Positions 1-10,256 of a stretch of 64,000 nt of DNA are shown one piece after another. Both the position numbers and the translations under genes were made by a program. The stretch comes from Altimarinus sp041659565. GTDB lineage: Bacteria > Patescibacteriota > Gracilibacteria > BD1-5 > UBA6164. Within the stretch, counting starts at the first letter, position 1, and every line of letters begins with the position of its first letter. The stretch covers positions 74,889 to 138,888 of the forward strand of contig JBAZXZ010000005.1 of NCBI GenBank assembly GCA_041659565.1, written 5' to 3'. Below the pieces are notes generated by a model, which did not search any database, was not told the DNA's origin, and saw nothing but the letters and a program-made list of their open reading frames with translations.

Positions 1-67
1 ACTTTTTTCTTTAAAAAATGTTATAAGGTATGTAAGCCTTAAAATTTTATTTTTTAATTATTTATAT

Positions 68-2377
68 ATGAGAAAAACAATTAAAGTACTGATGCTTTTG
101 ACTTTCTCCTATTTTTTTTATGTTAATGCATCATATGCAGCAGTAGAAGATACTCAAGTAATTGATAAATTAAATGATACTAATACTACAAATCTTCAAT
201 TTGATTTCAAACTTAAGAAATTTGAAAGTTGTGAAGATATGTCAAATGTGCTGACTAATTATATGAAAAAGTATTATAATCAAAGACCTATTTATTATAG
301 ATGAGGTTGATTGGATGATGTGCTTTGAACTACAACTGATGCTGTAATGGAAAAATCAGCAGTTACAACAGAAACTCTAACTGCATCATCAAATGCTTGA
401 GATTATAGTAAGACAAACACTCAAGTTGCTTGAGTTGATGAATCAGAAATAGTAAAAACAGATTGAAAATATATTTACTATGCTGTTGATTCTTATGATT
501 ATAATAAAAATGTTTCAAACAAGGTTATATATATAGTAAAAAATGATAATGGAAAAATGAATTTGGTTAAAAAGGTTAGATTACCAGAACATTTTAATAG
601 TATAGAGCTTTATGTTCAGGAATGAAAATTGATTGTTCTTGCAAATGGTTATCCAGTTCAAGCTTTTCAAAAACAATTTTGGGGAGGATGAATGGATGCA
701 AAAACATATATAATAGTTTTTGATACTACTGATATTGAAAAGTTAACATTACTTAAACTTTATATGACAGAATGAGCTTATACTCAATCAAGATTAATTA
801 AAGACAATTTATATCTTATTTGAAGTAAATATTTTGATTACTATACTCTTTATTCTTGAGTACAAAATGTAGATGATTTAAAAGTTAACCCAAATGATGT
901 TATATCAAATGAACTTGATTTAACTTATACTACAGATGCAGAGAAACAAAATCTTAATTTAAAATGAAAAGATTTGCCATATGAAGTTTCTTCTTGAGAA
1001 TCAGTTAATTGTAGTGATGTAGAATATCTATTACCTGATGACTCCACAGTTGAAAAATATAGTTTTAATCCTTCTTTTAATATAGTTTCAATAGTAAATT
1101 TAGCAGATTTAAAAGCTCCAATAAAAAACAAAGTAGTTTTTTGAGATATCAGAGAAATTCATATGAGTTTAGATTCATTATATATGACAAGTTATTTATA
1201 TACAAACTATGATTTTAGATGTGGACCTGGATTTATGTGTCCAATGATGTGGTATCCAAGAGGTGAGAATACATTAATTCATAAGTTTGATATACAAGAT
1301 AATGCTGATTTAGCATATAAAGATAGTGCTATAGTTTCTGGAAATCCACTGAATCAATATAGTATGGATGAATACAATTCTGATTTTAGGATTATAACAA
1401 GTTCATGGTATCCAGAAAGATGAACAAACTTATTTGTTCTAGATAAAGATCTAAAAAAAGTTTCTGCATTGACTTGACTTGCAAAAGATGAGACATTTCA
1501 ATCTAGTAGATTTATAAAAGATAAATTGTTTTTAGTAACATTTAAACAAATTGATCCACTTTTTGTAATAGATTTAAAAGACAATGCTAATCCTAAAATA
1601 TTATGAGAACTAAAAATTCCAGGTTATAGTACATATTTACATCCTTATGACGAAAATCATCTTATAGGACTTGGATATGATACAAAAACAAACCAATGGG
1701 GATGAACTCAAAATGCTTGAATAAAAGTTGATTTATATGAGATTAATTATGATAAAAAATGTGGGGATACAAATCTGACTATAGATGAACAAAAATTATG
1801 TAGTGATTGAACTTATAAATGAATTATAGTAAAACAACAACATACTCTTACTATTTGAGATGTATGAAGTTATAGTGAAGCTCTGAATAATCCTCGTATG
1901 TTTGTATGGAATGATACAAAAAAACTTCTTTTCTTACCAGCAAATATATATGGTTCATATGATGAAACTACTTACAAGTATAAAGATTTCTATAGTGGAT
2001 TGTTTGTAATCAATATTGATAAAGATAAATGAATTAAAGAATTATATAGAACTACACATATTGATGATTCTATGTTTGAAGAAGCTAGAAAAAAAGAATG
2101 TGATACTTATATATCTCAAATAAAAACAGGAAGTACATGTACAAAACTAATTGATGGAACGACTTATTGTCCACCACAAAATACATATATTCCAGAATAT
2201 TGTTATGAATGAGCAAGTATATCTGATTATGTAGCACAACAAAGTTGGAAATACAGTAATTATTTCATAAAAAGAGCACTATATATATGAGATAATTTCT
2301 ATTCTATATCAGATAGTAAAATTAAATCAAACAATATAAGTACATTTGCAAATGTTTGAACAGTAGAATTAAAATAA
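68..2377 (+). CDS. Secreted beta-propeller domain protein
   Basis: 769 aa, start ATG followed by a signal peptide of about 25 residues (MRKTIKV, hydrophobic core, ASYAA), so the protein is exported. Residues 116-138 read TNTQVAGVDE then VKTDGKYIYY, the hallmark of the C-terminal beta-propeller family often found in archaeal and bacterial surface proteins (Pfam Beta_propel). Repeated blade-like stretches follow to the C-terminus (FVLDKDL, LFVIDLKD, LFVINIDKDK). Several cysteines suggest disulfides outside the cell. It stands alone before a terminator-like hairpin. The family's molecular role is not known; a protein-binding or envelope function is inference. Family call fairly sure, function unknown. 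Confidence 0.8.
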
Positions 2378-2396
2378 GAGTTTAGTAAAATTTAAT

Positions 2397-2431
2397 AAAT
2401 CCCTTGATTTTTTTATAAATCCAGGGATTTA
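2397..2431 (+). terminator. Terminator-like hairpin after the beta-propeller gene
   Basis: Arms AAATCCCT (2397-2404) and AGGGATTT (2423-2430) enclose a short AT loop, 20 bases after the stop codon. The downstream run is AT-rich rather than a pure T tract. Confidence 0.5.
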
Positions 2432-2436
2432 TTTAT

Positions 2437-2560
2437 ATATCCAAACTAAATTAGTTTTCATATTTTTTATAGCAAATGAAAACTGTCTGAGTCCCAAATT
2501 TATTTGGTCGAGTTTTTGAAATTTGCGAGAAAATTAGGAAAACTAATTTAGTTTGGATAT
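2437..2560. repeat. 124-nt foldback (long inverted repeat)
   Basis: Perfect 22-base arms at 2437-2458 and 2539-2560, starting ATATCCAAACTAAATTAG. The inner sequence continues to pair imperfectly and ends in a small central hairpin around CCAAATTTATTTGG (about 2496-2509). No ORF. It could be a miniature mobile element, a structured RNA, or a strong terminator/attenuator ahead of infA. Confidence 0.65.
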
Positions 2561-2644
2561 AGTCAAAAGAATTTAAAAAAAAGATTTGACTTATAGATTT
2601 TTTTATATAGACTAGCCCCACAACTTTTATAAAAAGTATTTTCT

Positions 2645-2875
2645 ATGTCTAAACAAGAAGAAAAAATTGAGGTTGAGTGAATTATAATTAAGTCACTCCC
2701 AGGATTGGTTTTTGATGTTCAATTACCTGAAGATTTTTGATGACAAATTGTCAAATGATATCTAAGCTGAAAAATGAGGAATAATTTTATAAAGCTTATT
2801 GAATGAGATAGGGTTTTATTGGAATTAAGTCCTTATGATTTAAATAAATGAAGAATAGTTTTTAGAAAAAAGTAA
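2645..2875 (+). CDS. infA: Translation initiation factor IF-1
   Basis: 76 aa, the usual length for IF-1, an OB-fold protein that binds the 30S A site during initiation. The sequence follows the family throughout: an N-terminal IEVEG stretch, then SGKMRNNFIKL and GDRVLLELSPYDL, ending in GRIVFRKK. Several of the conserved glycines are UGA codons. It opens the translation block and is followed 28 bases later by rpmJ, the order seen in many bacterial alpha operons. The ATG at 2645 gives a normal N-terminus, but no Shine-Dalgarno motif precedes it (the leader ends TATTTTCT). Confidence 0.97.
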
Positions 2876-2903
2876 ATTTTAGTTTATTTTTTATTTCGAT
2901 ATT

Positions 2904-3017
2904 ATGAAAGTAAGACCATCTGTAAAAAAAATATGTAATGATTGTAAGATAATAAAGAGAAATGGTATTGTTAGGGTTATTTGTAAACATCCTAATCATA
3001 AACAAAGACAAGGGTAA
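2904..3017 (+). CDS. rpmJ: 50S ribosomal protein L36
   Basis: 37 aa, the standard length. It is the zinc-ribbon form: C11, C14, C27 and H32 sit as in zinc-binding L36 (MKVRPSVKKICNDCK at the start, VICKHPNHKQRQG at the end). This is a component of the large subunit near the peptidyl transferase region. It lies between infA and rpsM, the classical place. There is no in-frame TGA, so the gene is readable in either genetic code; its final residue glycine is encoded by GGG. Confidence 0.96.
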   Translation: MKVRPSVKKICNDCKIIKRNGIVRVICKHPNHKQRQG

Positions 3018-3131
3018 GAACAGTAATAATGAATAATGAATAATGAATAATTAAGTAAAAAGCTTAAATTCAAATTCATTCAAATTATTAATTGTTAATT
3101 GTTAATTATTAATTGTTAATTATTAAAAATT
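3018..3131. repeat. AT-rich iterated spacer before rpsM
   Basis: The left half is a tandem AATAATG series (GAATAATGAATAATGAAT) and the right half a series of ATTAATTGTTAATT-type units. Related blocks occur just before rpsK (3540-3590), rpsD (4045-4080), rplQ (5760-5785) and rpsL (7095-7120). The halves can pair weakly. They look like slippage-prone simple sequence; a role in translation or mRNA processing is possible but not shown. Confidence 0.55.
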
Positions 3132-3497
3132 ATGGCTAGAATAGCTTGAGTAAATTTACCAAATGGTAAACATGTAGAAATAGCTTTGACATATATATAT
3201 TGAGTAGGAAGACCTCTTTCTAATGTTATTTTAGAAAAGTTAAAAATTGAGAAGACTAGAAAGATAGAGACTTTAGAAGAATCAGAGTTAGATTTAATAA
3301 GAGATGAATTAAAAAGTCGTGTAATTGAATGAGATTTAAGAAGATTTGTTTCTTCAAATATAAAAAGATTACAAGAAATAAATTGTTATAGATGACAGAG
3401 ACATTCTAAAAAATTACCTGTTAGATGACAAAGAACAAAAACAAATGCTAGAACAAGAAAATGAAAATCTTTAGCTGTTGCTTGAAAGAAAAAATAA
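3132..3497 (+). CDS. rpsM: 30S ribosomal protein S13
   Basis: 121 aa, normal length. It starts MARIAGVNLPNGKHVEIALTY and carries the S13 core YGVGRPLS followed by the basic tail RGQRHSKKLPVRGQRTKTNA and RKGKS. S13 sits in the head of the small subunit and contacts the P-site tRNA and 5S rRNA of the large subunit. A spacer of 114 bases made of AT-rich iterated motifs separates it from rpmJ, unusually long for this operon. Start chosen for the conserved MARIAG N-terminus. Confidence 0.97.
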
Positions 3498-3598
3498 AAC
3501 AATAAACAATGAATATTAATAGTGAGTAATTAACGTTATTTATTATTAAATATTACTTAATTGTTAATTATTAATTGCTAATTATTAATTTATAAATT

Positions 3599-3988
3599 AT
3601 GGCTAATAAAGTAAAAAAAGCAAAGAAGACTAAAAAGATTATACAAAAATGACAAGTTCATATCTTGGCATCTTTTAACAATACTTTAGTGAGTGTTACT
3701 GATGAAAAATGAAATGTTTTAACATGGTCTAGTGGTTGATTGGCTTGATTTAAATGAGCAAGAGAAGCTACTCCTTATGCAGCCCAAGTTGCAGCAGAAC
3801 AAGCTGTTACTAAAGCTAAAAATCTGCATTCTATGGAGATGGTTGATGTTTATATAAAATGAATTTGAGCTGGAAGAGAACAAGCTATAAGATGAATTAT
3901 TTCTTGAGGACTTGAATTGAAGGCTATATTTGATATAACTCCAGTTCCTCATAATTGATGCAGACCAAAGAAAACAAGAAGTCTATAA
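3599..3988 (+). CDS. rpsK: 30S ribosomal protein S11
   Basis: 129 aa, the normal size. After a lysine-rich N-terminus comes the S11 core: VHILASFNNTLVSVTDEKGN, WSSGGLAGFKGAREATPYAA, then VYIKGIGAGREQAIRG. The C-terminus ends ITPVPHNGCRPKKTRSL, the strongly conserved S11 tail. S11 shapes the platform of the 30S subunit at the E site. The gene lies between rpsM and rpsD, as in most bacteria. Its many glycines in the GIGAGRE region are largely UGA. Confidence 0.97.
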
Positions 3989-4084
3989 AAATAAACAATG
4001 AATAATTAATGATGAAAAAATAGTTATAAAAACTTTTTTTCCATTAAATATTAATTATTAATTATTAATTATTAATTTTAATTT

Positions 4085-4708
4085 ATGCGCTATACTTGAC
4101 CAAAGAAAAAATTATGTAGGAGAGAAGGTATAAATCTATTTTGAACAGAAAAATACGATTTAGATAAATCAAAAAGAACATTATTGAGATCTAGAAAGAC
4201 AAGTGAATTTTGAGTTCAACTTAGAAAAAAACAATTAGCAAAGAGAATGTTTTGATTATCTGAAAAACAATTCTTTTCTTATTATACAAAAGCTATAAAA
4301 AGTAATTTAGAGTGAACAACTTGAGAAAAAATGTTGAAATTGTTAGAACTTAGAGTTGATAATGTTGTTTATAGAGCTAACTTTGCAAGAACAAGAATGC
4401 AATCTAGACAATTTGTTGGACATGCTCATTTTAAATTAAATTGAATAAAAATTGATATTCCTTCAATTGCTTTAAAAGTAGGGGATGTTTTAGAATTAAG
4501 AGATAAATTAAAAGAAAGTCCCCTTTATAAATCTTTGTTAGAAGAATTGGATGAGTTTTCTAAACAAAATAAAGGAAAAGTTTCTAGTTTTAATTGGATT
4601 GATGTAGATCCAAAAAATCTAAAGATTACAATTAAATCAATTCCTGAAAAACAAGATTTTGATCAAATTATTGATATACAAAAAATCATAGAATTTTATT
4701 CTAAATAA
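4085..4708 (+). CDS. rpsD: 30S ribosomal protein S4
   Basis: 207 aa, typical for S4, a primary 16S rRNA binder that nucleates 30S assembly. The start MRYTGPKKKLCRREG matches the family, and the S4 domain reads LELRVDNVVYRANFARTRMQ then SRQFVGHAHFKLNG (about residues 95-125). It lacks the N-terminal zinc cysteine set of some S4 proteins; only one cysteine (CRRE) is present. Its position between rpsK and rpoA is the standard alpha-operon order, where S4 is the autoregulator in E. coli; no regulatory structure could be confirmed here. Confidence 0.96.
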
Positions 4709-4738
4709 TAACCTCTTTATTTTTATAATTCTAAAAGC

Positions 4739-5719
4739 ATGCATATCATACACAAAGAAATTTGAGTACCTAAAATTTTAGAACAAGAAATTAATATAAA
4801 TTCTTCTAAGTTTATAATTGGACCATTACCAAGATGATACGGTATAACTATAGGAAATTCTTTAAGAAGAGTTTTGTTATCTAGTATACCTTGAACTAAA
4901 GTTACATGAATAAAAATTAAATGAATAAGCCACGAATATACTACAATTCCATGAATAAATGATAGTATAATTGACATAATGTTAAATTTTAAAGATCTTA
5001 TAATAGATAAGAAAGAACCTTGAATAGAATGGTTAAAATTGACAAAAAATAAAGCTTGAACAGTAACTGCTGCTGATATAAAAACTAGTGCATGAATTGA
5101 AATAGTAAATAAAGATTTATATATAACAAAAATTGATAAAGATTGAATATCTCTAGATATTGAAATTAGAGTTGAAAAATGAATTTGATATATGAGTATA
5201 GAGGATTTAAAAGAAAGAGAAAATGATTTAGATGTATTATATATAGATGCAAATTTTTCTCCAGTATTAAATGTAAAATATGATATACAAAGTACAAGAT
5301 TTTGAAATATACTAAATTTAGATTCTTTAGAATTAATTATTACAACTAATTCTGTAATTTCTCCAGTAGATGCACTTAAATTTTCTTGAGATATGTTAAC
5401 TTCATATTACTCAATATTTAACGAGGAGGCTTTACAAGTAGAATGACATTTTATTTGAAGTGTAAAAGAATTAATAAACAAAGAGAAAAAAGAAATAAAA
5501 GAAGAACTAGAAAAGGAAACATATACTCCAATCGAGATTATGGGACTTTCTCCAAGAACTTTAAATGCACTTATCAATTGAAGTATTCTTTCTGTAGAAC
5601 AATTAACAAAATGTACTGAAACTAAATTATCTTCTATAAAATGATTTGGTAAGAAAGCTATGACAGAAATAAAAGATGCATTATGGGAAAGATGACTCAA
5701 ATTACTTTGAGACGAGTAA
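4739..5719 (+). CDS. rpoA: RNA polymerase alpha subunit
   Basis: 326 aa, the usual length. The N-terminal domain (about 1-230) has the dimerisation signature KFIIGPLPRGYGITIGNSLR followed by RVLLSS. The C-terminal domain (about 262-326) has IMGLSPRTLNALINGSI and IKGFGKKAMTEIKDAL, the helix-hairpin-helix that contacts UP elements and activators. A charged linker of KEKKEIKEELEKE type joins them. Both domains being intact means alpha-CTD-dependent promoter control is possible in this organism. The start at 4739 lies 30 bases after rpsD. Confidence 0.97.
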
Positions 5720-5786
5720 AAATAATTTCGAAAATTATTCTGTACCAGAGAGTGGTATAATTATTAATTATTAATTATTAATTGTT

Positions 5787-6146
5787 ATGAGACATAGATG
5801 TAGAAAAAATCTTAAATTTAATGGAAAAGATTTTCAACAAAGGAAAGCTATGGAGAGAAGTTTGATAACAAATTTTTTCTTACATAAAGCTATAAAAACT
5901 ACTGAAAAAAAAGCTAAGTTTGTAGTTCCTATGATTGATAAACTTATAAATGTAGCTAATAATAAAGATGAAATGAATGCTATCAGACAAATTATGACTT
6001 ATGTTTATACAAAAGAATCGTCTGTAGAATTATTTAAAAATATAGCTCCAAAATGTAAAGGTAAAACTTCTGGTTTTACAAGAATTACTCCAATTAAATA
6101 TAGAGATGGAGATAATGCTAAAGTAGTATTACTTGAATTAATTTAG
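5787..6146 (+). CDS. rplQ: 50S ribosomal protein L17
   Basis: 119 aa. The N-terminus MRHRCRKNLKFNGKDFQQRK corresponds to the MRHRxxxxKLxRxxxHR start of L17, and the core LITNFFLHKAIKTTEKKAK and the tail GFTRITPIKYRDGDNA are typical. L17 lies near the exit tunnel of the large subunit. It follows rpoA by 67 bases that contain an ATTAATT-type iterated spacer. There is no in-frame TGA; all its glycines use GGN codons. Confidence 0.96.
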   Translation: MRHRCRKNLKFNGKDFQQRKAMERSLITNFFLHKAIKTTEKKAKFVVPMIDKLINVANNKDEMNAIRQIMTYVYTKESSVELFKNIAPKCKGKTSGFTRITPIKYRDGDNAKVVLLELI

Positions 6147-6165
6147 TTTTTTAAGAATGTTTTAA

Positions 6166-6597
6166 ATGAAAACAATTAACCCAAAACAATTAGACACATT
6201 AGAAAGAAAATGGTATGTTGTAGATGCTAAATGACAAACACTAGGTAGACTAGCATCTAAAATAGCTATAATTCTTAGATGAAAAGACAAAGTTAATTTT
6301 GCAACTTATGTTGATAATTGAGATTATGTTGTTGTATTAAATTGTGATAAATTTAATGTAACTTGAAATAAAATGAGTGATAAAATGTATTATACACATT
6401 CAGGTTATTTAGGATGATTAAAACAAGCAAATTTAACTGATTTATTAGAAAAGAAACCAACTAAAGCACTAGAATTAGCTGTAAGTTGAATGCTACCAAA
6501 GAACAAACTTAGAGCAGATATGATTTCTAGATTAAAATTAGTTACATGAGTAGAACACAAGTTTGGAGCTCAAAGCCCACAGGAATTAAAATTATAA
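6166..6597 (+). CDS. rplM: 50S ribosomal protein L13
   Basis: 143 aa, the standard length. It starts MKTINPKQLDTLERKWYVVD and continues with GQTLGRLASKIA, the conserved L13 signature, and a C-terminal AVSGMLPKNKLRADM. L13 is an early assembly protein of the 50S subunit. The rplM-rpsI pair is conserved across bacteria and is present here, 20 bases apart, downstream of rplQ. Start supported by the family N-terminus and by the short gap to rplQ. Confidence 0.97.
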
Positions 6598-6616
6598 TTT
6601 AATAAGTATTATTTTT

Positions 6617-7009
6617 ATGAGTGATAAATATATTTTTTCTGTTTGAAAAAGAAAAACAGCAACAGCTCAAGTGAGACTTTTTGAAGGAAGTAAAGAATCT
6701 ACTATAAATTGAAAAAATATAGGAGACTATATAACTAGAAAAGATTTATTTGATGTAGTTTTTTCTCCTTTAAAGTTATGTAAAGCTAAAGATGGTTTTT
6801 TCTTTGAAGTAAAAGTTACTTGATCTTGAATATCAGCTCAAGCACAAGCTATAAAACATGGATTATCTAAGATTTTAGCTTGAAAACAAGAGACTTTTAA
6901 AAAGATTTTAAAGTCTGCTTGATTTTTAACTAGAGATTCAAGAATTGTTGAAAGAAAGAAACCTGGGTTACATAAAGCGAGAAAAGCAACTCAATGGTCT
7001 AAACGTTAA
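6617..7009 (+). CDS. rpsI: 30S ribosomal protein S9
   Basis: 130 aa, the family size. The N-terminal SVGKRKTATAQVRLFEGS and the middle VTGSGISAQAQAIKHGLSK match S9, and the protein ends in ARKATQWSKR. The invariant C-terminal SKR, whose arginine touches the P-site tRNA, is intact, which confirms the stop. Pairs with rplM upstream. The spacer after it carries a short CCCTTAGGG-like palindrome and another AT-rich iterated block before rpsL. Confidence 0.97.
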
Positions 7010-7126
7010 TTATCCCTTAGGGACTATTGTTATATATTAATAATGAACAATAAATTTTATTTAGAATTCATTTATTAATAATCCCTTTATAGGGGTATAT
7101 AATTATTAATTATTAATTATTTTAAA

Positions 7127-7552
7127 ATGCCTACTATTAATCAATTAGTTAAAAAAAGCAGAGTTGATAAAGTTAAGAAAAGTAAAGCTCCAGCTTTACA
7201 AGTTACTAAAAATTCTATTTTATGAGTTATAAATACTTCTAGAAAAGGTAATCCTTTAAAAAGATGAGTTTGTACTAAAGTTACAACTATGACTCCTAAG
7301 AAACCAAATTCGGCTCTTAGAAAAGTAGCTAAAGTAAGACTTACAAACTGATATGAAGTAAATGCTTATATAGGTTGAGAATGACATAATCTTCAAGAAC
7401 ATTCTGTTGTTAATATAAGAGGATGAAGAGTTAAAGATTTACCATGAGTAAGATACCATATCGTAAGATGATTACTTGATTGTGAATGAGTAAAAAATAG
7501 AAATCAATGAAGAAGTCTATATGGTGCTAAAAGACCAAAAGCTAAAAAATAA
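7127..7552 (+). CDS. rpsL: 30S ribosomal protein S12
   Basis: 141 aa. The decoding-site loop PKKPNSALRKVAKVRL (about 57-72) is intact, as is the second conserved loop GRVKDLPGVRYHIVRG that carries the streptomycin-relevant lysine in other bacteria. S12 monitors codon-anticodon pairing at the A site. It is followed by rpsG after 143 bases, keeping the str-operon order, but fusA and tuf do not follow: rpmA and then a terminator do, so the str operon is split here. Confidence 0.97.
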
Positions 7553-7558
7553 TACCTT

Positions 7559-7584
7559 GTCATCCTGAATTTAGTTCAGGATCT
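7559..7584. repeat. GTCAT-type inverted repeat, short form
   Basis: Arms ATCCTGAA (7562-7569) and TTCAGGAT (7575-7582) after the TGTC motif that begins the longer repeats elsewhere. It lies inside the rpsL-rpsG spacer, so if transcribed it forms a hairpin between the two genes. Confidence 0.6.
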
Positions 7585-7695
7585 ATGATACATTTGTTAT
7601 ATAGTAAAATAAAAACAAATACACATAACTCGTAGTAAGTTAGCAATTACTGAAGTTACACGAGATAAATAATTTTAATTGTTAAATATATAAAA

Positions 7696-8124
7696 ATGAC
7701 TAAAACAGATAACTTGCAAGAAAAATTTACAAATTATATAATGTTTTCTTGAAAAAAAAGTATTGCATTAGAATTAATGGAGAAGACATTTGAAGAAATA
7801 AAAAATAAATGACAAAAAGATCCTAAAGCTATATTTATTAAAGCTTTAGAAAATGTAATGCCAAAAATCGAAGTAAGACCAAAAAGAGTTTGAGGTTCTA
7901 TATTTCAAGTTCCTCAAGAAGTAAAACCAAATAGACAATTATTTTTAGCATCTAAATGGATTATAACAGCAGCTAGAAATAAAAAATGAGGATCATTTGT
8001 TAAATTTTTATCAAATGAATTAATAGATGCAGCCAATGAGACAGGTGATTCTGTAAAAAAGAAATTAGATGTATACAAAATGGCTGAAGCAAATAAAGCA
8101 TTTGCAAGATTTGCTAACAAATAA
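7696..8124 (+). CDS. rpsG: 30S ribosomal protein S7
   Basis: 142 aa, somewhat shorter than the usual 155-156. Recognisable features are IMFSGKKSIALELMEKTFE, then FIKALENVMPKIEVRPKRVGGS, where the beta-hairpin typical of S7 begins, and the C-terminal VKKKLDVYKMAEANKAFARF. The N-terminus is about ten residues shorter than in E. coli. S7 organises the 30S head and contacts the E-site tRNA. The gene follows rpsL across a spacer holding an inverted repeat. Confidence 0.95.
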
Positions 8125-8183
8125 AACAATCTGTGATTGTTAAACAAAAAACATAAACTTTTTAACTTTTAACTAAATTTAGT

Positions 8184-8456
8184 ATGGCTCACAAGAAGGC
8201 TCAGTGATCTACTACCAATGGTAGAGATTCCCAAGCAAAAAGACTTGGTGTGAAAATTTACGGTTGACAAAAAGCAATATCATGAAACATAATTATAAGA
8301 CAAAAAGGTAATAAATTTTGGCCAGCAGAATGAATTTCTCAAGGTCATGATTTTACTTTATTTGCTACAAAAGAAGGTACAGTAAGATTTTTCCAAAAGA
8401 AAAATAAAAAATTTGATGGAAGAATTTATGTAAATACTTATGTAACTGTTGATTAA
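8184..8456 (+). CDS. rpmA: 50S ribosomal protein L27
   Basis: 90 aa. It starts MAHKKAQGSTTNGRDSQAKR, matching the mature-type L27 start: there is no N-terminal extension of the Firmicute kind that is cleaved by a protease. The core RQKGNKFWPAEGISQGHDFT and the VRFF stretch are conserved. L27's N-terminus reaches the peptidyl transferase centre. Normally paired with rplU, it is here the last gene of the translation block, 60 bases after rpsG, and a strong terminator follows. Confidence 0.97.
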
Positions 8457-8473
8457 TAGATAAAAATTTACAA

Positions 8474-8515
8474 ACAAAAAAACTAACAAATTAATTTGTT
8501 AGTTTTTTTGTTTTA
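8474..8515 (+). terminator. Rho-independent terminator of the ribosomal block
   Basis: Perfect 17-base stem AAAAAAACTAACAAATT / AATTTGTTAGTTTTTTT (8476-8509) ending in a T run, 20 bases after rpmA. Confidence 0.9.
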
Positions 8516-8552
8516 TATAAAACAGATTTTGAATATTAAATTACCATTGTAA

Positions 8553-8597
8553 TTAAAAAGAACTGATAAAATCATTTTTATCAGTTCTTATTTTTAA
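8553..8597. terminator. Bidirectional terminator, mainly for the minus-strand pilin gene
   Basis: Stem TAAAAAGAACTGATAAAA pairing with TTTTATCAGTTCTTATTTTTA around a TCAT loop. It lies between the rpmA terminator and the stop codon (8606) of the convergent prepilin gene, with A/T runs on both sides. Confidence 0.8.
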
Positions 8598-8605
8598 TAA
8601 GACTA

Positions 8606-9151
8606 TTATTTTATAATAATACAATTAGTACCACATGTATTAGGTGTTGAAGTGGTAGTATAAGTAGTTCAACTTCATGAATCAATGGTTTTTAAATCTA
8701 TTCATATTTCTAATCTTTTGTCATTATTTCAATCATCTTTTGCAGCTTTTGCTGTAACATTTCAACCATTTTCTAATCATGATGAAATTTCATATTCCTG
8801 ATTAATTAATCAATTACCATCATCATGAACAGCATAAGAGTAATCTAGAAATGTGTAATTAGTTTTTTGTGTTGTTTTTGGGTCTTTTGGTAAAGCATTC
8901 ATATATTGTAATATTCAGCTTCAAGCTACAGGTCAAAAACTTGCATCAGCAAGTGGATATTCAGATACATCTTGATAGTATTGTTCCACAGAACCTCTTA
9001 AAGCTTCTAGAGAACTTATTCTTGTAGCATCTCTTCATTTTTGGATTTGGCTAGTATAAACAGAAACTGCTCAAGTAGCAAGGATACCTATAATAGTAAT
9101 TACAACTAGTAACTCTATAAGAGTAAAGGCTTTTTTTGAAACTATTTTCAT
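8606..9151 (-). CDS. Type IV prepilin-like protein (major-pilin type)
   Basis: 181 aa. The N-terminus is KKAFTLIELLVVITIIGILA, a class III (prepilin peptidase) signal of only seven or eight residues with the glutamate at position +5. The residue before F is alanine rather than the usual glycine. The remaining globular part contains tryptophans and two C-terminal cysteines (TCGTNC) that could form the D-loop disulfide. The size and short leader suit a structural pilin or major pseudopilin. A PilB-type ATPase is encoded at 57693-59033. Assignment to pili rather than type II secretion cannot be decided from sequence alone. Confidence 0.85.
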
Positions 9152-9237
9152 AATTAATATTTAAAAATATAATATAGTAATTATAAGTATATACAAAAAC
9201 ATAAAAAACAAAATCAATTATAATTAATAACCTTGAC

Positions 9238-10068
9238 TTATTTATTTGTTATTACTTTATATATAAATATAAATATGGCTCTGTAAAGTCTTTTTAATCT
9301 ATTTATTTTTTGAGGTCAGGTTGCAAGTCTATATAACCATTCTAATCATAGATATCTCCATATATTTGGTGCTCTTTTTTGAAATCCTATTATATAATCA
9401 AAACTTGATCAAATTCAGGTTCATATTTTTATATTATCACAAGAGTTCATTATATCAAGTATTGATTTCTCTTGTTTTTTCATTCATAAGGTAGAGAATA
9501 GTACCTTACTATCACTATTTTTTATACTTTCTATTATTTCTTCTTTTTTTGATTCATTATAGATTATATAATCAAAGTTTAGATTTTTATAGACTTCTTT
9601 TAATTTTTCTGAGAATATCTTCTGACTAGCAACTTTTTGTTCATCATTTGGATTATATAAATCAATAATTGCTATTTTTATGTTTTCCTTATTTGCAAAT
9701 TTAAGTAAATCAGTAGTCAAATCACTTCAGCATATTTTATCTCCATACTTTGTATAGATATATTTTTTTCTAAAAATTACATTAAAAACAAAGTATGGTA
9801 GAAAGACAAAAGACAAAAGACATAATATTAAAGAATTTGGATATATAGCCTTTAAATCAATTATTTGAAAAGCAATAAAAAGACCAGTTCAATCAGGCAA
9901 TAAATAATCAGCCTTTAATAATATATCTTTAAATTCAACATCTTCTAGTGTTTTCAAGATTATTTCAGGATTTGGAGTAAATATAATAGATCTCTTATCT
10001 AGACGAGTAATATTCTCAAAAAAATATTTATAAGATAGCTTGTTTAAAGGAATTCATAGAATTTGCAT
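9238..10068 (-). CDS. WecG/TagA/CpsF family glycosyltransferase (GT26)
   Basis: 276 aa. The family's order is clear: NPEIILKTLED, LLKADYLLPDGTGLF, then CGSDLTTDLL (the R-x-GSDL region), LGMKKQEKSI (GxPKQE position) and the signature KRAPNIWRYLGLEWLYRL near the C-terminus. GT26 enzymes add N-acetylmannosamine or a related sugar to a lipid-linked precursor in wall teichoic acid, capsule or ECA synthesis. A hydrophobic insert (LILCLLSFVFLPYFVF, around residue 90) before the GSDL motif is unusual and may embed the enzyme in the membrane. The start could also be a downstream ATG, but the chosen one keeps the IPLNKLSY start typical of the family. Confidence 0.85.
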
Positions 10069-10159
10069 AGAGTAGTGATATTAATTATTATTTAGGTTTA
10101 TGATACTTTAAATAGACTAAAAAACAAATTAGATTTAGTATTATTTATTGTATCTGTGT

Positions 10160-10250
10160 TGTAATCCTGAATGTAATGAAGGATCCCTTAAACGAGGTAT
10201 TTTTACAAAACAATGTTAAAGGGATTCTTCGTAAAAAACTCAGAATGACA
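10160..10250. repeat. GTCAT-type inverted repeat
   Basis: Left arm TCCTGAATG...GAAGGATCCCTT and right arm AAGGGATTCTTC...CTCAGAATGACA. The same family occurs at 26037, 27689, 36926 and elsewhere. Lies between the GT26 gene and the TrmB-like regulator. Confidence 0.7.
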
Positions 10251-10256
10251 TAAAAG

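Noticed and set aside
4723..4977. 84-codon minus-strand reading frame
   Set aside because: It lies antisense within rpoA, which is complete under code 25; no motifs of its own.
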